From: Rhodocollybia butyracea
Lineage: Eukaryota; Basidiomycota; Agaricomycetes; Agaricales; Omphalotaceae
Length of the DNA: 64,000 nucleotides
Assembly: GCA_015501585.1 (NCBI GenBank)
Contig: JADNRY010000009.1
Coordinates: forward strand, 682,001-746,000
Reading direction: 5' to 3'
Shown: in pieces, positions 34,862 to 49,365 of the stretch
Numbering within the stretch: the stretch's first letter is position 1
Layout of the letters: each line of letters begins with the position of its first letter
Translations under genes and position numbers: made by a program
Notes under the pieces: model-generated
Databases searched by the model: none
The model's input: the letters and a program-made list of their open reading frames with translations, nothing else
Told to the model about the DNA's origin: nothing

Positions 34862-36370
34862 GGTAAGACTCTGACGAAGATGAATGGGGGAGATTGTTGA
34901 GAGGAGTTCAATCGACACACAGTCCATGGACAACAAGAAGGCAGGTATTTATAAGGAATCAAGGAAGCTCCAAGAACGAGAGGCGTAACCTTATTCCGGC
35001 GCCGAGGCATATGCGATATCAATGAACATACTAGGACTTAATGGTCAATATGTCATGTTTTGGTTAGCTTAAGCGAATTTGTCGAGAGTTTGGGGTCCGA
35101 GGGCCACATAAATGATGAAAAAGGTGGTAAATACGCCAGATGTAGGTGTTGTTTGTGGGAAATTTTATTACGAGAACCAAGATACATTCCCTATCAAGAA
35201 ATGTTTTCAAAGATGGTGAAATTGAAATGAAGACGGCGATTATGGCTCACTAGCATCGTTCAATAGCATGATACTGTGGGCGGTGTTGAAAATGGACATT
35301 ACCAGGTTAAAGTCCACAAAATGATGAAGAAGAATGGAACGTATTTGTGTGAAGGAAGAAATGGAATGAAGAGAACGTCACCGCGTAAAAAAAGACTCAC
35401 CTCCATAATGTTGAAATTTCCTAAGGTAATTAATCAATTGTGGGCAAGAGATCAATATTTAGTAGACAGATACAGGAGCCAAAAGTGGAGTATATCGTCG
35501 AGTCCAGTTAGTAAGAGTTTAGTGTCAGGACTCGGCTGTCTTGTAGGCTAACCTTTGACTGAGAGGTACAGTACATGAGAAGTATGGACTGGCTCCGATT
35601 CCACGGTATCAGGATAGAATCATGGACCGGTCGGACATCGGAGAAAAGTCCCAGAGCTACGCGTAGATTACCGTTGGCGCGAAGTGCAAGGAAGGATTTC
35701 AATTTTGCATTGCGTATCTGATCTTCGGCCGATGGTATTATGTACTATCCATCTGGAATTTGTACAAGTGCTGTGCTTTTTAGTGCACCTAGTGCCTTGG
35801 TTGACTAGCCCTCTCACTACCAACTCACTACGTGCCAGAGCTGCACAGTATGTTATGAGATGTGTTCCTGAAGCAATGCAAAACTGACCTATACCTAGCC
35901 CCAATATGACCTTGTACATAATGAGGTCATACTAGCTGTACAGGTGGCCACCGTTCAACCAACGTTAGTTGATCGAGGAGGATTGAGGAGTGTTGTTCTC
36001 ATTAGACGCCCAGGAACCGGCGCTAAAACTCTGGACATCAAGGCTCAAGCGCTCAAGCCTTTGATGAACTTTGAAGCTTTGCACGTATTCGATCCAAGCT
36101 TTTCATGACATGTTATTTCGTTTTTGAAGCGTAGTATCGGTCTACTTACTCTGCGCCCCCTTACTGCTGTAAGTATCGGCGAACTGTTTCGATCGAAATG
36201 TTCTAAGTACTTGTAACTCAATGTACGTTTCTGAAAAAGATCCTCAGCCTTTCTTTTCTTTCTCGGAGATATGTGATGGCATATATTCACTGGTAGCGGG
36301 AATCTGAATTCGATCCTCCATTGGTAACCTCGTTGTAAATATCATCTTTTCTTCCTCCTCTCTCTTGACG
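34862..36370. promoter_or_regulatory. Bidirectional intergenic region between the two halogenases
   Basis: About 1.5 kb lies between the divergent starts. A TATAAAT-type box (minus strand, 34947-34953) lies 86 bp before the copy-1 ATG. No convincing gene is seen; the small plus-strand frame at 35276-35551 has no recognisable features. Confidence 0.5.
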
Positions 36371-38751
<2,381 letters not shown>

Positions 38752-38866
38752 GTCCACTAAATCTCTCTACTATGTCTTTCACCGGTAGAAGCGAGAACGA
38801 ATGTTTGTCCATAAAATCGAAGGTGACCTTTCCCGGTTGCGCTATAAACAAGATGATTATATTCCA

Positions 38867-40850
38867 CTATCTTCTTCTATAAATCCACACCGTGGGCTCC
38901 TCTCGCATCGAAATCAGCCCTTTCAGCCCGTTCTCACTGACGACCTTCCCAACCTCTGCTAATTTGAACCCTAACATAGCCTTGACAGCGTCCCAGTTGA
39001 TCTTCCATCCATTGAACGCAACGATGATCCCTCCTCCTCCCTTTCCTCCGTGAGTCTCTGCCCCACTCCCACTGGCCAAAGGAATTTCGGCCACGGTCCA
39101 AACGCGCATCCGGTTCCTCATCACAATCGGACTCCACTCGGAAATGAGATGAGTGATGTTTCGGGATCCAGAAAGCTCGTCCAGGGTAAGGTTCTCAGTT
39201 TTGTCGTAAACGGTCCAAGGATACATGGATACCTGAGTATCAGGAGAGAATAGGGAAGAGGAAGGGAACGGAGGTGCATGCTCTTGGAGAAAGAGGGAAG
39301 CGCCGGTTTGTGCAGCGAGGTTGGATATATGCACATGATGAGCTATAGTTAGTATTAGTAACCTATGTCGAGTCGAGGAAGCACAAAAGATACACAACAC
39401 ACCTTTCCCGTGGCCTGGTACTGGAGGTGGATATGCATCGTTAAATCGTCTTAAAGCCTCTCCTCCAGGGTAATTTGCCATTGATGATAATGTCACCATC
39501 GTTGTTACGCCAACGTTGGCTATGATCAAGACCCAAAAGGCAAGGAAGAAAAGTCGTCCAAAAAGCGATCCTTTGCGCTGGGATACCCTGTTACATGGTC
39601 AACACCCCGTACAAATATGAGAAGATAAAATAAACGTACATCCATCTTCCCGTGCGCGCAGCTGCAAGATTGAACATAGGAACGACATAAACGATGAATC
39701 GCCACTCTTTATGTGCGAGCAAGCTGATGGTACCGACAAATACGATGTGAGGGAAAAGAGCTTCTCGGATACGTGAATCCATGACGAATCCAAGGACGGA
39801 TAAAGGGAAAGCGGTAAGCAAGAGCTTGGGAAGGAATGAAATGAAATAAGTCCAGGGAGGGGATGTCTGAAGAGTCGTATCAGTCAAGGGAGCTTCGATA
39901 AGCGACAGATAGACATACACCCCATTCAGAGCTCTTGCCTTCCACAACATTGAAATAGATGCCTGAGAATTCTGGCCATACAGTTGTTTGCCAAAAGTAT
40001 GAGTCGACAGCAGTGGTTAGCGCTGTGGAACGCGTGTTCAGTAGTAGAAATAAGACAAATAACTATCTCACCTATAGACACGAATCCTGCCAGCATACCG
40101 ACCTTGATTACTCCAACGAGCGAGACGTATCTCAATATAAGAGCTTGTAGGACGAGTGGAGCAAGTAGTAGAGCTAACTCGGCACGGAAAATGACTGCTG
40201 TAGATGTCAAGAGTGCAATAGCAGTATAGGTGCTGAATGGTGATGGTTTTGGAGAGCTAGGGGCACGGGATAGAACAAATGCGAAAGCAATGTTCACCGG
40301 AAACATTGCAAACATATTTGGAAGCGTTCGTCCCATCCAGAAAGGGACATGGAATTGAGTTATTGTGATGATAGTGAACAGTAGGCCTGTTGGACGACCA
40401 AAACGACGAGAAATTGCTTGACGAAGGGAACAAAGACCAATAGCATTGAGTGTCGATAAGACCAGGCGGACTGTAATGTTGATTCAGCAAATATCATAGT
40501 AGCTGATTGAAAGACAAACGCACCGATGATTTGCAAGTCGAACTTGCCGGTGACGAGTCCAAACGAATTGGCTATGTGAATTACTGGATTTGACACCCAG
40601 GCCAGCAGGACACTTCCGATAAAAGTTCGAGGTACTGCCCCAGGAAAAGTAAAGTGATCATACTAGAAGAAATTAGAGGTGGAATAGCAGAAACAAAGGA
40701 CATATGTGCCTTGTCCAGCTGGGCAACGCCGTACATTAGCGTATCATGAACTGCATGAAGATTGAAACTTTCTTCAACTTTGGTGTAAGGGGCCAGTAGA
40801 ACGTGTGTCCATCCTGTGAGGATGATGAGCGCGTCGAGGGCAAACGACAT
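38867..40850 (-). CDS. ALG12: Dolichyl-P-Man:Man7GlcNAc2-PP-dolichol alpha-1,6-mannosyltransferase
   Basis: ALG12 (GT22 family) adds the eighth mannose to the lipid-linked N-glycan precursor in the ER. The start is [36 protein letters not shown]; the TKVEESFN motif near the N-terminus is the catalytic loop of GT22 enzymes. Further landmarks are [27 protein letters not shown], the [15 protein letters not shown] motif (the HKEERF box of this family) and several membrane helices. The C-terminal lumenal part, from [18 protein letters not shown] to [11 protein letters not shown], is typical of ALG12 and separates it from ALG9. Several introns are short. It starts 41 bp from the divergent MIC12 gene. 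Confidence 0.9.
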
Positions 40851-40891
40851 GGATTAATATTGGGCGCTTATCTAATCTTTCACTTTGTTCC
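40851..40891. promoter_or_regulatory. 41-bp bidirectional promoter between ALG12 and MIC12
   Basis: The two start codons face away from each other with only 41 bp between them, so core promoters and 5' UTRs must overlap or start inside each other's UTR or coding region. Confidence 0.7.
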
Positions 40892-41380
40892 ATGTCGTTT
40901 CTGGGCTCTGTCTTCTCGGGCGCCCTGGTCGCTGGAGGGGTGAGTTTCCAAGTTTTGGATAACACAAAACTAATTATAATGTTCTTTAGATATATTATGG
41001 ATTTTCCAACTTGATTCAAACCAGGTAGATAATACCTAATTCTCCATACTTTGTACTCAACCCGTCTAAGAACGCAGCAACTTTCGAAAGAGTGAACATT
41101 TTGACCATTTCGTTGGCTTGACACGTCTAATACTGTACCCAGCCTCCACATCCAATCGACTCTCCTTAATCGCGCTCCGACGCCAACATGGATATCTACA
41201 TACCCTTCACCCGCCGCTTCTCGTATTGAACACAAGCCCTTCTTATCGTTAATGCAAGGCAGCTGGAATGAGCACATGGAAAAAGCGTTTGTGTGGGCAG
41301 GAGAAGTTGATAAACATGTGGTCGATGCGGTTGGAGATGTCAGCGAGTGGGCTGCAAGAAAACTGGCTGGGAAGAACTAG
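40892..41380 (+). CDS. MIC12: MICOS complex subunit Mic12
   Basis: Four exons (40892-40939, 40990-41024, 41071-41091, 41143-41380) join in frame to 113 residues. The N-terminus MSFLGSVFSGALVAGGIYYGFSNLIQTRT is one membrane helix with the glycine pattern of Mic12. It is followed by QQLSKDLHIQSTLLN and the helical end SWNEHMEKAFVWAGEVDKHVVDAVGDVSEWAARKLAGKN. Mic12 is part of the complex that holds mitochondrial cristae junctions. The exon of 21 nt and three introns of about 46-51 nt explain why no long open frame is visible here. The assignment rests on the N-terminal signature and the size. Confidence 0.78.
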
Positions 41381-41621
41381 AGAATTATATATATCCAGCT
41401 ACTAGAATGGAATTCCTTGTCTGCAAGTTTGTTTATGTACATCTGCCAAGTAACGGCGAGGTCGGAACCGGTCCGAAATTTAAAGCTACTCCACACCCCA
41501 CAAAATTCTTTGCTTTCTCCTTCCAGCTTGGACGCGTTTTTCTAAACCGAGTCGTGCTTGGTCTGTTGGGCTTGGATATCCAGTAACAAACACTCGAGCG
41601 TCGAACAGCTCCCAACTTACA

Positions 41622-42688
41622 ATGGCTTCAATGCTTCGGATGTACAAGTGTGTATATCATATTCGTTCTCAGCCTTGAAATTTTCGTTCATAGTTACTAC
41701 AGTGCTGCTCTGCAGCGACGGCCTATGATAACTCAATGCTGTACTGCCGCCTTTTTGTTTGGTACTGGCGACATTATCGCTCAGCAAGCCATTGAAGGAA
41801 GGGGAAATAAACACGATGTCAGTATTATGAACTTTGCTGTTGTTCTTGTCTCTGTTATCCGACGGATGAAGCATCGATTTTTTATTACGCCTTCTTTCTT
41901 CTTGCTCATTTGATGCTTCCAGTTTCAAAGAACCATGAGGTTGACGTTTTATGGTGGTGGGTCATAGCTTGCATGAAATTGGGCTTCATCTACAAGTGCC
42001 TTGAAGTATTGCATGTACTAACTAAATCTCTATACTTTCGCAGGATTTCTGTTTGGACCTGCGATGACAAAATGGTACCAATGGCTGAACAATATCAAAT
42101 TTTCCAGCCCAACGAAAGCTGTTGTATCTCGGGTGAGTGTCGGCCTTTTCTGTCACCTTCTCAGAGAAGTTAATGCGTCTGTGCGAAGGTCTTCCTTGAT
42201 CAAGCCGTACTCACTCCAGGTAAGTATGAAGGTGGTTCCTGTCATTATCTATAGACCTCATGCCCTGGCAGCTGCGGTTGGATTCTTCTTTGGATCAATG
42301 AGTTTACTGGAGGGCAAGCCCAAAGAGGTCATCCCAAGGATCGAGGCGGTAAATCAACCTATTGTACCAACTCAACCGATATTTAATCATTATACATTCT
42401 AGGCTTATGCTCCCACCCTCGTTCGCAACTGGGGAGTCTTCATTCCAACCCAGATCATCAACTTTGCCCTTGTGCCCAACCACCTTCGGTTCGTGGTTGT
42501 CAGCGTTGTCAGTCTGTTCTGGAGTGAGTTTTTTTGTTTATTTCATCCATATTCCCTTCGTATGTTGAGCTCAATCCTCAGACACATATCTGAGTTTGGC
42601 CAATGCCCGACAAAGCAAAGCTGTACCCGAGCCTCAGCTGCTTTCAGCTGTTCAGTCTGAAGCAGAGATTAAGGAGAAGGAAGCATAG
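41622..42688 (+). CDS. SYM1: Mpv17/PMP22 family inner mitochondrial membrane protein
   Basis: Start MASMLRMYNYYSAALQRRPMITQCCTAAFLFGTGDIIAQQAIE. This is the family opening, with YxxxLxxxPxxT and GDxxAQ. Next are TMRLTFYGG, FLFGPAMTKWYQWLN, VFLDQAVLTP, AAVGFFFGSMSLLEG and YAPTLVRNWGVFIPTQIINFALVPNHLRFVVVSVVSLFWNTYLS, the last holding the WPxxQxxNF-like signature (here with variant residues) and the final helix. The tail is charged and ends EAEIKEKEA at 42688. Introns are short GT...AG, except one of about 117 nt near 41818-41935. Yeast Sym1 is needed for mitochondrial function under heat and ethanol stress. Confidence 0.88.
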
Positions 42689-43108
42689 TATGAGCCATCT
42701 AGGACACCCCGAAAACTTGCTTAGATCATTGTATGTCCCTTTGTCCTCTAGTCCGACTATGCAGTATTAATTTATCCTTCACAGATAGTAGCCTCGAGAC
42801 TAATCTTAATTTTCATTCACTATCGAATTTCCTCTAGTCCTTTCAACGAAAACGAGTAAACCTTCCTGCTTCAAGTACTGGAACAATATAAATTAAGAGA
42901 AAAACGAAAGGTCCTTCGTGTATAATTTACCAAGTCCAATCCCGAAACAGATCCAAGGCAGTAATCATATCTCATCAAAAGTCCGCGGACATGTTCGACA
43001 CGACCAATCTGCAAAACTATCTATCACTCTCCCTGCTACACCTGTCGGCTCTTAAGATAACGGGAACGTCACCGCCCACTGTCGTATGTACATCCATCTT
43101 CAAAAGCT

Positions 43109-43823
43109 TCAAGCAAAGTTCATTGCGGTGACAATCATCATTAGACCAATCGCAGATGATATTGATCCTTGCTTGAAGACAGTTGCAGCTGAGTTGGGGC
43201 TAGTGCTACTGGATGGCGCAGAAGCGGCGGGTGTTGGTGTGACGCTAAGTGTAGAAGTTGCGGGGGAAGAGGTAGAAACGGAGCCGGCCGCCGTATCGGA
43301 GGTTGTTGTGCTATTAGACGAGGATGGGGAGCTACTCGATGAGGTTGTGGAACTACTCGATGGGGCTGTCGTACTCGATGTCGTACCGGTCGATACAGTC
43401 GTCACAGGTGCACTAGTAGACGAAGTGACACTCTGCTGCTGACTAGTGCTAACAGTAGTGCTAGTAGTAGTTCCAGTTCCTTGAGCGATACCCACAGGAC
43501 ATGTGCTCGCCCCAGAAGAGAATTCCCCGCTCTGAAGAGCCCATTATGATCAATGCCTATATGGTTTCAATATGAGATGAAAAACTCACCTCGCCAAAAT
43601 ATGTACATGCACCAGCTGTGGCGTAAGTACATGTAACTGTAGATAGACCTCTTCAGCAATACTACATAAAATAGGCTAGTTTTTACTTACTGAAACCCTG
43701 GCCTGCATCAGTACCGGGACCCTGCAACGGCGAACCGGTCTTGTCCGTAGGCGGACAGTCCACAGAAGCCACGGAAGCCACAAGGCTTGAGAGCAGAGAA
43801 ACGATCAATGCAGTCTTGAACAT
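43109..43823 (-). CDS. GPI-anchored, Ser/Thr-rich cell surface protein
   Basis: Exon 1 (43691-43823) starts MFKTALIVSLLSSLVASVAS, a clear signal peptide, then VDCPPTDKTGSPLQGPG. A middle exon gives ITCTYATAGACTYFGE, and the last exon begins SGEFSSGASTCPVGIAQGTG. The Cys residues suggest a small disulphide-bonded domain. A long Ser/Thr-rich stalk follows, expected to be O-glycosylated. The hydrophobic end SAIGLMMIVTAMNFA after an S/N-rich region fits a GPI-anchor signal. Small Cys-domain plus ST stalk plus GPI proteins are common on Agaricomycete hyphae. The function is unknown. Confidence 0.82.
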
Positions 43824-44380
43824 ACTGTGCAGAGTTGTATGGGATGGAAGAGGCCAAAGGAGGAACGAAGTAATGAAGGAAAAACGAGTGCAACCAGTGC
43901 TTTAAAAGAAGTCTCGCAAGAGAACGAAAGTATTGAAGCAAACACAGACACTGACGGCGGGGAAGGAACAGAACAGAACAGCATCCACGTGCACCAGCGG
44001 TATTCACTTGACGACCCGTCCCACTGATCCGGAGGTTTGATGCCCTGATGAGGAGCTTATCCTACTGACATACTGTAACAAGCTGTAACTTGAACAGACT
44101 AGAGCATATTCAGTGGGGAGGTGAATATGTACAATCCGGGGACATGTCCGCTATAACTTTAAAAGGTAGACTTGAAAATTGTTACCCACTACTATCCAGA
44201 TTGAACTCATTATAATTGAAGGTTTCTATCACACGGTACTCTCAGGCCGCGAATAATCTAGTATGCAGTGTCTTCAAGTCTTGGACAATGCACACAGCCA
44301 GGTAAGGCCATGAGTGGGCCATCATGGGTGGCGTCGCCCGTCACCTAGGGTATCAAAACATGCACGCCATCTAGAGTTGT

Positions 44381-44727
44381 TCAAACAAATGGCGGCCATT
44401 TCAACGGAACGGTTGTCGCTCTACTGAGGAGAGCATCTTGCTCCCCTTTTCCGAAGCTTGGTATATTTTCCTCCCTGTGTCCCCATACATCCCGACACCC
44501 CAAACGCCAGGCGTCTTTGCTGTAGTCAGCATGGCATGGAGCATGTACTCGCATGATTTCGAGTAGGAGAGTGGAAAGAGGATAGCGAAGTCTGTGCAAG
44601 ATTCGAGCGGCCATCCATCTGAGAGTACTTCGCAAGGGACCTGTATAGGAATTGATAAAGGTCAACAAAGGGTTTCTAGCAGCGAGCTCTTGCAGTGAAT
44701 AGTACATCAGATATGACAGAACCTTTA
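44381..44727 (-). pseudogene. C-terminal fragment of an SDR-like gene (paralog of 49366-50490)
   Basis: The minus-strand sequence LQELAARNPLLTFINSYTGPLRS...LRWMAARILHRL corresponds to LQEFAARSPSLTFIDSYPGPVRS...LRWMVARFLYKV of the intact gene. It later shifts frame (CRDVWGHREENIPSFGKG) against the intact WNVGMYGSTLPISK. Homology starts at the intron just before this exon. It is not translatable as a protein. Confidence 0.82.
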
Positions 44728-46807
44728 CAAAAGGGAACAGAAAGAAAGTCAAACTTGGAGGATAACAGTAACAGTATTAATTGTCATTACGGTACAGGGA
44801 AACTTGAGCATGAAGCTTGAAAAATCCGTATCCTTTCTTTCGGAATCTCAAATCGTCCCAGTCAATACATTTTTCCTTTCCTGCCCCGCCCACAATCTAC
44901 ACTTTTGCCTCTTCGCCTTGTTCTTTAGCTTTTTCCAAAGCTCCACTGGTCACCTAGTCTCCCATAGGCAGACTCGTAACACACTGACGATCCATACGGA
45001 TGTGTGTGTATAGAGTCTGCTAGTTCCCACGGGGTCAATGCAGCTGTCCGAAATTACAGCACAGCCACAGCAAACGCGTGCGTGTTTATCTCGCAGCGAC
45101 GGGATTTTTCCTGTGTATTTTTTACGCTATATCAATTATAATGAAAACCTTTTACTTTTGTAGATTAATCAAAGTATAAAAATGCTCGAAGCTAGAAAAC
45201 GTTCAGTGAGGCGGCAAATTTGGCAATGTCGTCTCACGTGCCCCCAGCATACGGATCGACGGTCCGCCATGTGGCGGTGCTCTATTTTCGCTCAGCTGCA
45301 AGCGCTACGCGGCTACTATAGGACTACTGGTCACCTCCATAATAAACTTGAACCTCGCATAATATATCAGAACAATCTTTGGTTCCTTCCTTCGTTTGAC
45401 ACCTCATCCGCATAGGTTCAGACAAGCATAGGAGAGACAACCAAGTAGTAGTTTATTCTTGGCATCAGGGAAAAACAACCCTTATATGACCCTGTATGTA
45501 TCATACGTATCTATTGTATAGCTGTTTAAAGGTCCCCCTGTACGTATGGTACAGTATCGCTCTGTATAGCATGTATATTTTCACTAAGTGTACAGTATTG
45601 AACTGAACATCTTTGTACACTGTATATACCCTCACTTCAAATACTGTGTAGGTACAGTAGCACTACGTCTCAGTCTATCTCAGTCAGTACAAGTTAAGAT
45701 TGTCCAGTTTCATCCTATTTACTCTGAATATGGGCTACTCAGGAATTCAAGGAAGACGAGCAAAAGGCATTCATTAACGTAGCCAATACAAGTAATTTTA
45801 AGTGACGAAAATGTAGCGAACAACAGTAATTTGTATTAATGAATACCCTGTATCGAGACCGTACTGAGTACTCCATACTGTCTCCAGCCCAAAAAAATAA
45901 CGACAACAACAATAGAGTCAAGAATCTATAGCAACGTCGTTAGAGAGAATCAAAGCTGTAGATGACAATGACGAGACATACCAGTGAAAGCAAAAAAAGC
46001 ACTAGACGAACATTATCAGATAGAATAAGATACTGAGTAACAAGCGACGTACCAAATCCATCCTTTATCCTCCAGCTCTTGAATCCGATGTTTTTAAAGG
46101 GCATCTTGGAGACAGAGCAGCCAAAGCAATTTTGAGGAAGAGCTCAGAGACAGCATAGCGAGAGTGTGAGATCCTTGAAACGTTGATGTTGAGGCGTTGG
46201 AACGTTGAGGCAGAATGCAAGGTCAGTGAAACGTCGATGTTGAGGCGTTGAGTCGCTGAGGCTAGCAGTGGAAAGGCGGCAGTTGGGAAAAAGAACGATT
46301 CAACGAATGAAAATAATTTCGAAATATGTAATCCAACAACAACGTGACATGATCATGTGAGTGTACTAAGGGCAGGCGGCTTCCGACTTGTTTATGTTAC
46401 TTATTCCAATACTGAGGCGACGCATTGCCTTCCCGCAGGCTCCTGCCGGGCGTCCACCCAGCTCAAGAGGTATTCTAATTTCGATGAAACCAGCCTACAT
46501 AGTAGGTGCAAGATCGCTCCGAGTCTAATGTGGCAAATGTTCGGACTAATAAAATAATACTACATACTCAGATAATTTACAAAGGTTAGACCAAATGGCC
46601 CGACAGCGCAAACAATACAAATAGATGGCTTGATGATGTGGAGCAGTACAGCTGTGCACGGAGCCCGACTCCTTCAAATACAAATATATACAGGGTTGTA
46701 TATACAATACATACAGGCCTGCAAAGCATGTGGATCAGTACACAGTATACACACTGTACGCTACTGTATGTAGAAAAAGCCTCATTGTATGTATCATTTC
46801 ACTGTTT
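44728..46807. other. About 2.1 kb of AT-rich DNA splitting the SDR pseudogene
   Basis: The interval replaces the middle of the SDR gene. It is rich in TACAGTA, TGTACA and GTATAC words (especially 45470-45700 and 46640-46800). A 24-bp direct repeat with one mismatch lies at 46176-46199 and 46227-46250. A minus-strand reading from 46105 (MPFKNIGFKSWRIKDG) to about 45770 has splice-like sites but no recognised family. No terminal inverted repeats were found by eye. Confidence 0.5.
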
Positions 46808-47235
46808 CCTGATGGGTACGCGAGTACCAAGATCCTGCAAGACACGCTCACATGATTTAGTGACCAAAGTCGCGTCCCACTGAATGAACTCGTGTCGAGC
46901 GCCATGAACAGTAGACTTGGGAAACGTCGAAATGTTAGCCTTTGCATTAGCCTCGTTTCGCCCAATAGTAATAATGTGAGCGTTTCTGTTCGTATCACGA
47001 CCTATCCCAGCTGCCTACCCAGAAAAATGGCCACGGGTACGGTGACATTGGACTTTGGAGCAGATGTGGAGAGGTAGGTGGAGAGCACATTGGCATTAGT
47101 CGCCTGAATAACTTCGAGCTGAGAAGCTCTCCTGTACGATTTAAGGACAAAGAAAGCAGCCGTGGAGATTAACGAGACGGCGAGAACTCTACGAGTTAGC
47201 TCTTCAAATCCAAAGTCGATAGCTGGTAGAGTCAT
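46808..47235 (-). pseudogene. N-terminal fragment of an SDR-like gene (paralog of 49366-50490)
   Basis: ATG 47235 begins MTLPAIDFGFEELTRRVLAVSLISTAAFFVLKS, matching the intact paralog (LAVSLISTVAFFVYKS). It continues through QATNANVLSTYL...KSNVTVPVAIFLG. A one-base loss in the GGTAGIG nucleotide loop and a deletion of about 27 bp follow. DNA similarity continues in other frames to about 46808, at GTGTCTTGCAGGATCTTGG. There the similarity stops abruptly. Confidence 0.85.
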
Positions 47236-47280
47236 GGTTGACTCTGGGGAACTAGCTCTGTAGGTCGTGTTTGGCGCCAC

Positions 47281-48013
47281 AGCCTGAGTGTATATATACG
47301 GTTTTACGCGTTTTATCTACGCGTCCTATAAATCATAATATTTCCCCCGGAAATTCCGTCGGCCAAATAAACTACGACCCGGCACAGTAATTCAAGTTGT
47401 CGAGTAAGTTTCTCATTTCCTGTGTCGATATCTATACCCTGCTGAGGTCAAGGACCTTCGGAGATTTGTGACCCTGTTCGAGTAGCGCGAGTGGGAGTGA
47501 ATTGCCAGGTTGGTATAACGCTTAATGTCAGCAAAGAGGGATCATTTTTAGTCCATACAGTGAGATACATTTCTCGCGTATACCTATAGAATAGGGGGAC
47601 TGAAGACCATATTATCACTATCAAAGATCATAATCCTGATAGCAATGTACTACTAAACGATGGAAATCACTTCAATACTTCAATATTAAATACCAACTTC
47701 GATGGTGATCAAGAATGTGGAATCATAGCCTAGAGAGGATATCAAGGTCTTACGGGATAGTTGGATGCACCAGGACCCTTATATCCCTACCGACACACAT
47801 CGTCGCAGATCGGAGAATCACTGGTTCCCTGCGCCTTAGTACACGATCTTACAAACGCGGTATAACAAAATTTAAAAAGGGGAGAGTTGGTGATGGATAA
47901 GCTCTTAAGATGACTGTTGTTATGTTCTTCAGTTCAGGCCTTACGAAACGCTTAGACTGCATACAACCTTCAAGATTTCCATTTGGCATCTGCTGGGCAC
48001 AAAATGGCAAGTG
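47281..48013. other. Intergenic, nothing recognised
   Basis: It lies between the SDR pseudogene start and the methyltransferase-like gene's stop. No coding pattern or repeat structure was found. Confidence 0.4.
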
Positions 48014-48790
48014 TCAGATAATGCCTGGTATAAGCCGATACGGTACATTTTTCGCCCATTCATCCCACTTCGATCCAAACTCTTTCTGCAACATCTTATC
48101 TTCTACGCTCACCCGACTAAGTAGAGTGTAAATAATCCACCCCTGGAAAGCAATCATGATCCCGGCGATTATTTTCACTGCCAATAGCTCCAGCCAGCCA
48201 CACTCGAACAGCCATGAGCCTGAGCCAAAAGAACAAAGGAACATCCCGATTGTTACAACGGTCCTGCTGGTGTAACCTGGGTGGCGGACAAAGGAATAGG
48301 GTCCCCGCGTGATTAGCTGGTGCTGATCACGAATGGTAACTTCGAATGTGAATTGTCGACCAAGTGCACGGAACGAGAACCAGCGCATATACCCGCCAAA
48401 TAAGCAGAGAAAGAAACCGAGAAGGAAGATCGGGGTGGTGGAAAGAATATGTTTTTCGTTGTTACTGGGAGTCCGCACAAGGATAGTCAAGGTACTCTCA
48501 GAGAATACGCTGGTGCCGAAATGGCTGGTGAAAATCACCATAATTTCGCAGGTAAAAACCAATAGGTGGAGCCTATGTATATTCTTTAATCAAGAGTGTA
48601 AGTGTGGTGTTACAGGAAAACATGTTAATGACAGATAGACCTTTACCACCACCAGAATACGGGTAGACAGAGGGTCACCATGCGGGTACTTTGTGGTCTC
48701 TTCGTGAGAAGGGGGAGGATTGGGCGGAGTAGTAGTAATATACCAAAGAGTGGAGACTGCAAGGAGCAACGGTACTTTCCCCAGTGTCAT
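48014..48790 (-). CDS. ICMT/Ste14-like isoprenylcysteine carboxyl methyltransferase family protein
   Basis: Exon 1 runs from ATG 48790 (MTLGKVPLLLAVSTLWYITTTPPNPPP) to VVVK. A GTCTAT...TTAAAG intron joins it in frame to NIHRLHLLVFTCEIMVIF. The family signature is at the end: QLITRGPYSFVRHPGYTS, then EDKMLQKEFGSKWDEWAKNVPYRLIPGII, which hold the S-adenosylmethionine site of ICMT-type membrane methyltransferases. Several hydrophobic helices precede it. Ste14 methylates prenylated CaaX proteins. Agaricomycetes carry expanded sets of Ste14-like genes whose substrates are mostly unknown, and this copy's N-terminus is divergent. It is therefore probably a paralog and not the Ste14 housekeeping enzyme. 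Confidence 0.8.
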
Positions 48791-49318
48791 GATTAAAGAA
48801 GGATATTTGTGTGTCGGTATCGATATCGAGGCTTGAGGTTTCGGTGGTGAGATTTCGAGAAAGGCGAGTCCTGAAGCGTGGGGTTATATATTATTGAGAC
48901 CCTGACTTGATTATCACGATGGTAGTACAGATATATGCGCGTACGGAAGATCATATCGGGTATGCTTCCTCATGTAAGAGATTTGTGCCCTTTTGTGCCG
49001 GGCCGGTCCAAAGAATCTGATTCAGTGATTCCACACTCAAGAGAGCTGAATGAATCAAGGGAGTCCGACAAGTTACAACCGACTTCAGTATCAAAGCGGA
49101 GAAAAAGAGTCGTACGTGCCCTGAAATCCTTGTTCTCGTGGACTCGGAATAGCAGTGGTACTTACTTTATTGGGTCGTTAAGGAGTAGTCACTGAAGTGC
49201 CAAGTCTATGAGCTAGCTTCTAGGCCAGGTTCAAATTACCTTTTAAGCGGAATTTGTCATACGCGTTTTCATGTTGGCATGCCGAGAGTACGCGTACGCG
49301 TTCATGTGACGCGCCACT

Positions 49319-49324
49319 TATATA
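49319..49324 (+). promoter_or_regulatory. TATA box of the SDR gene
   Basis: TATATA lies 42 bp upstream of the ATG at 49366, a normal spacing for a short 5' UTR. Confidence 0.45.
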
Positions 49325-49365
49325 CTCATAAATTACGATTCATTATTCAGTCCCTGTGATTAACC

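Noticed and set aside
35276..35551. Possible small gene between the halogenases
   Set aside because: The composition is basic and AT-driven, there are no recognisable motifs or splice structure, and it sits in a shared promoter region.
43086..43442. Plus-strand frame rich in Val, Glu and Asp
   Set aside because: It is the shadow of the Ser/Thr-rich GPI-anchored protein on the minus strand, which has a signal peptide and anchor signal.
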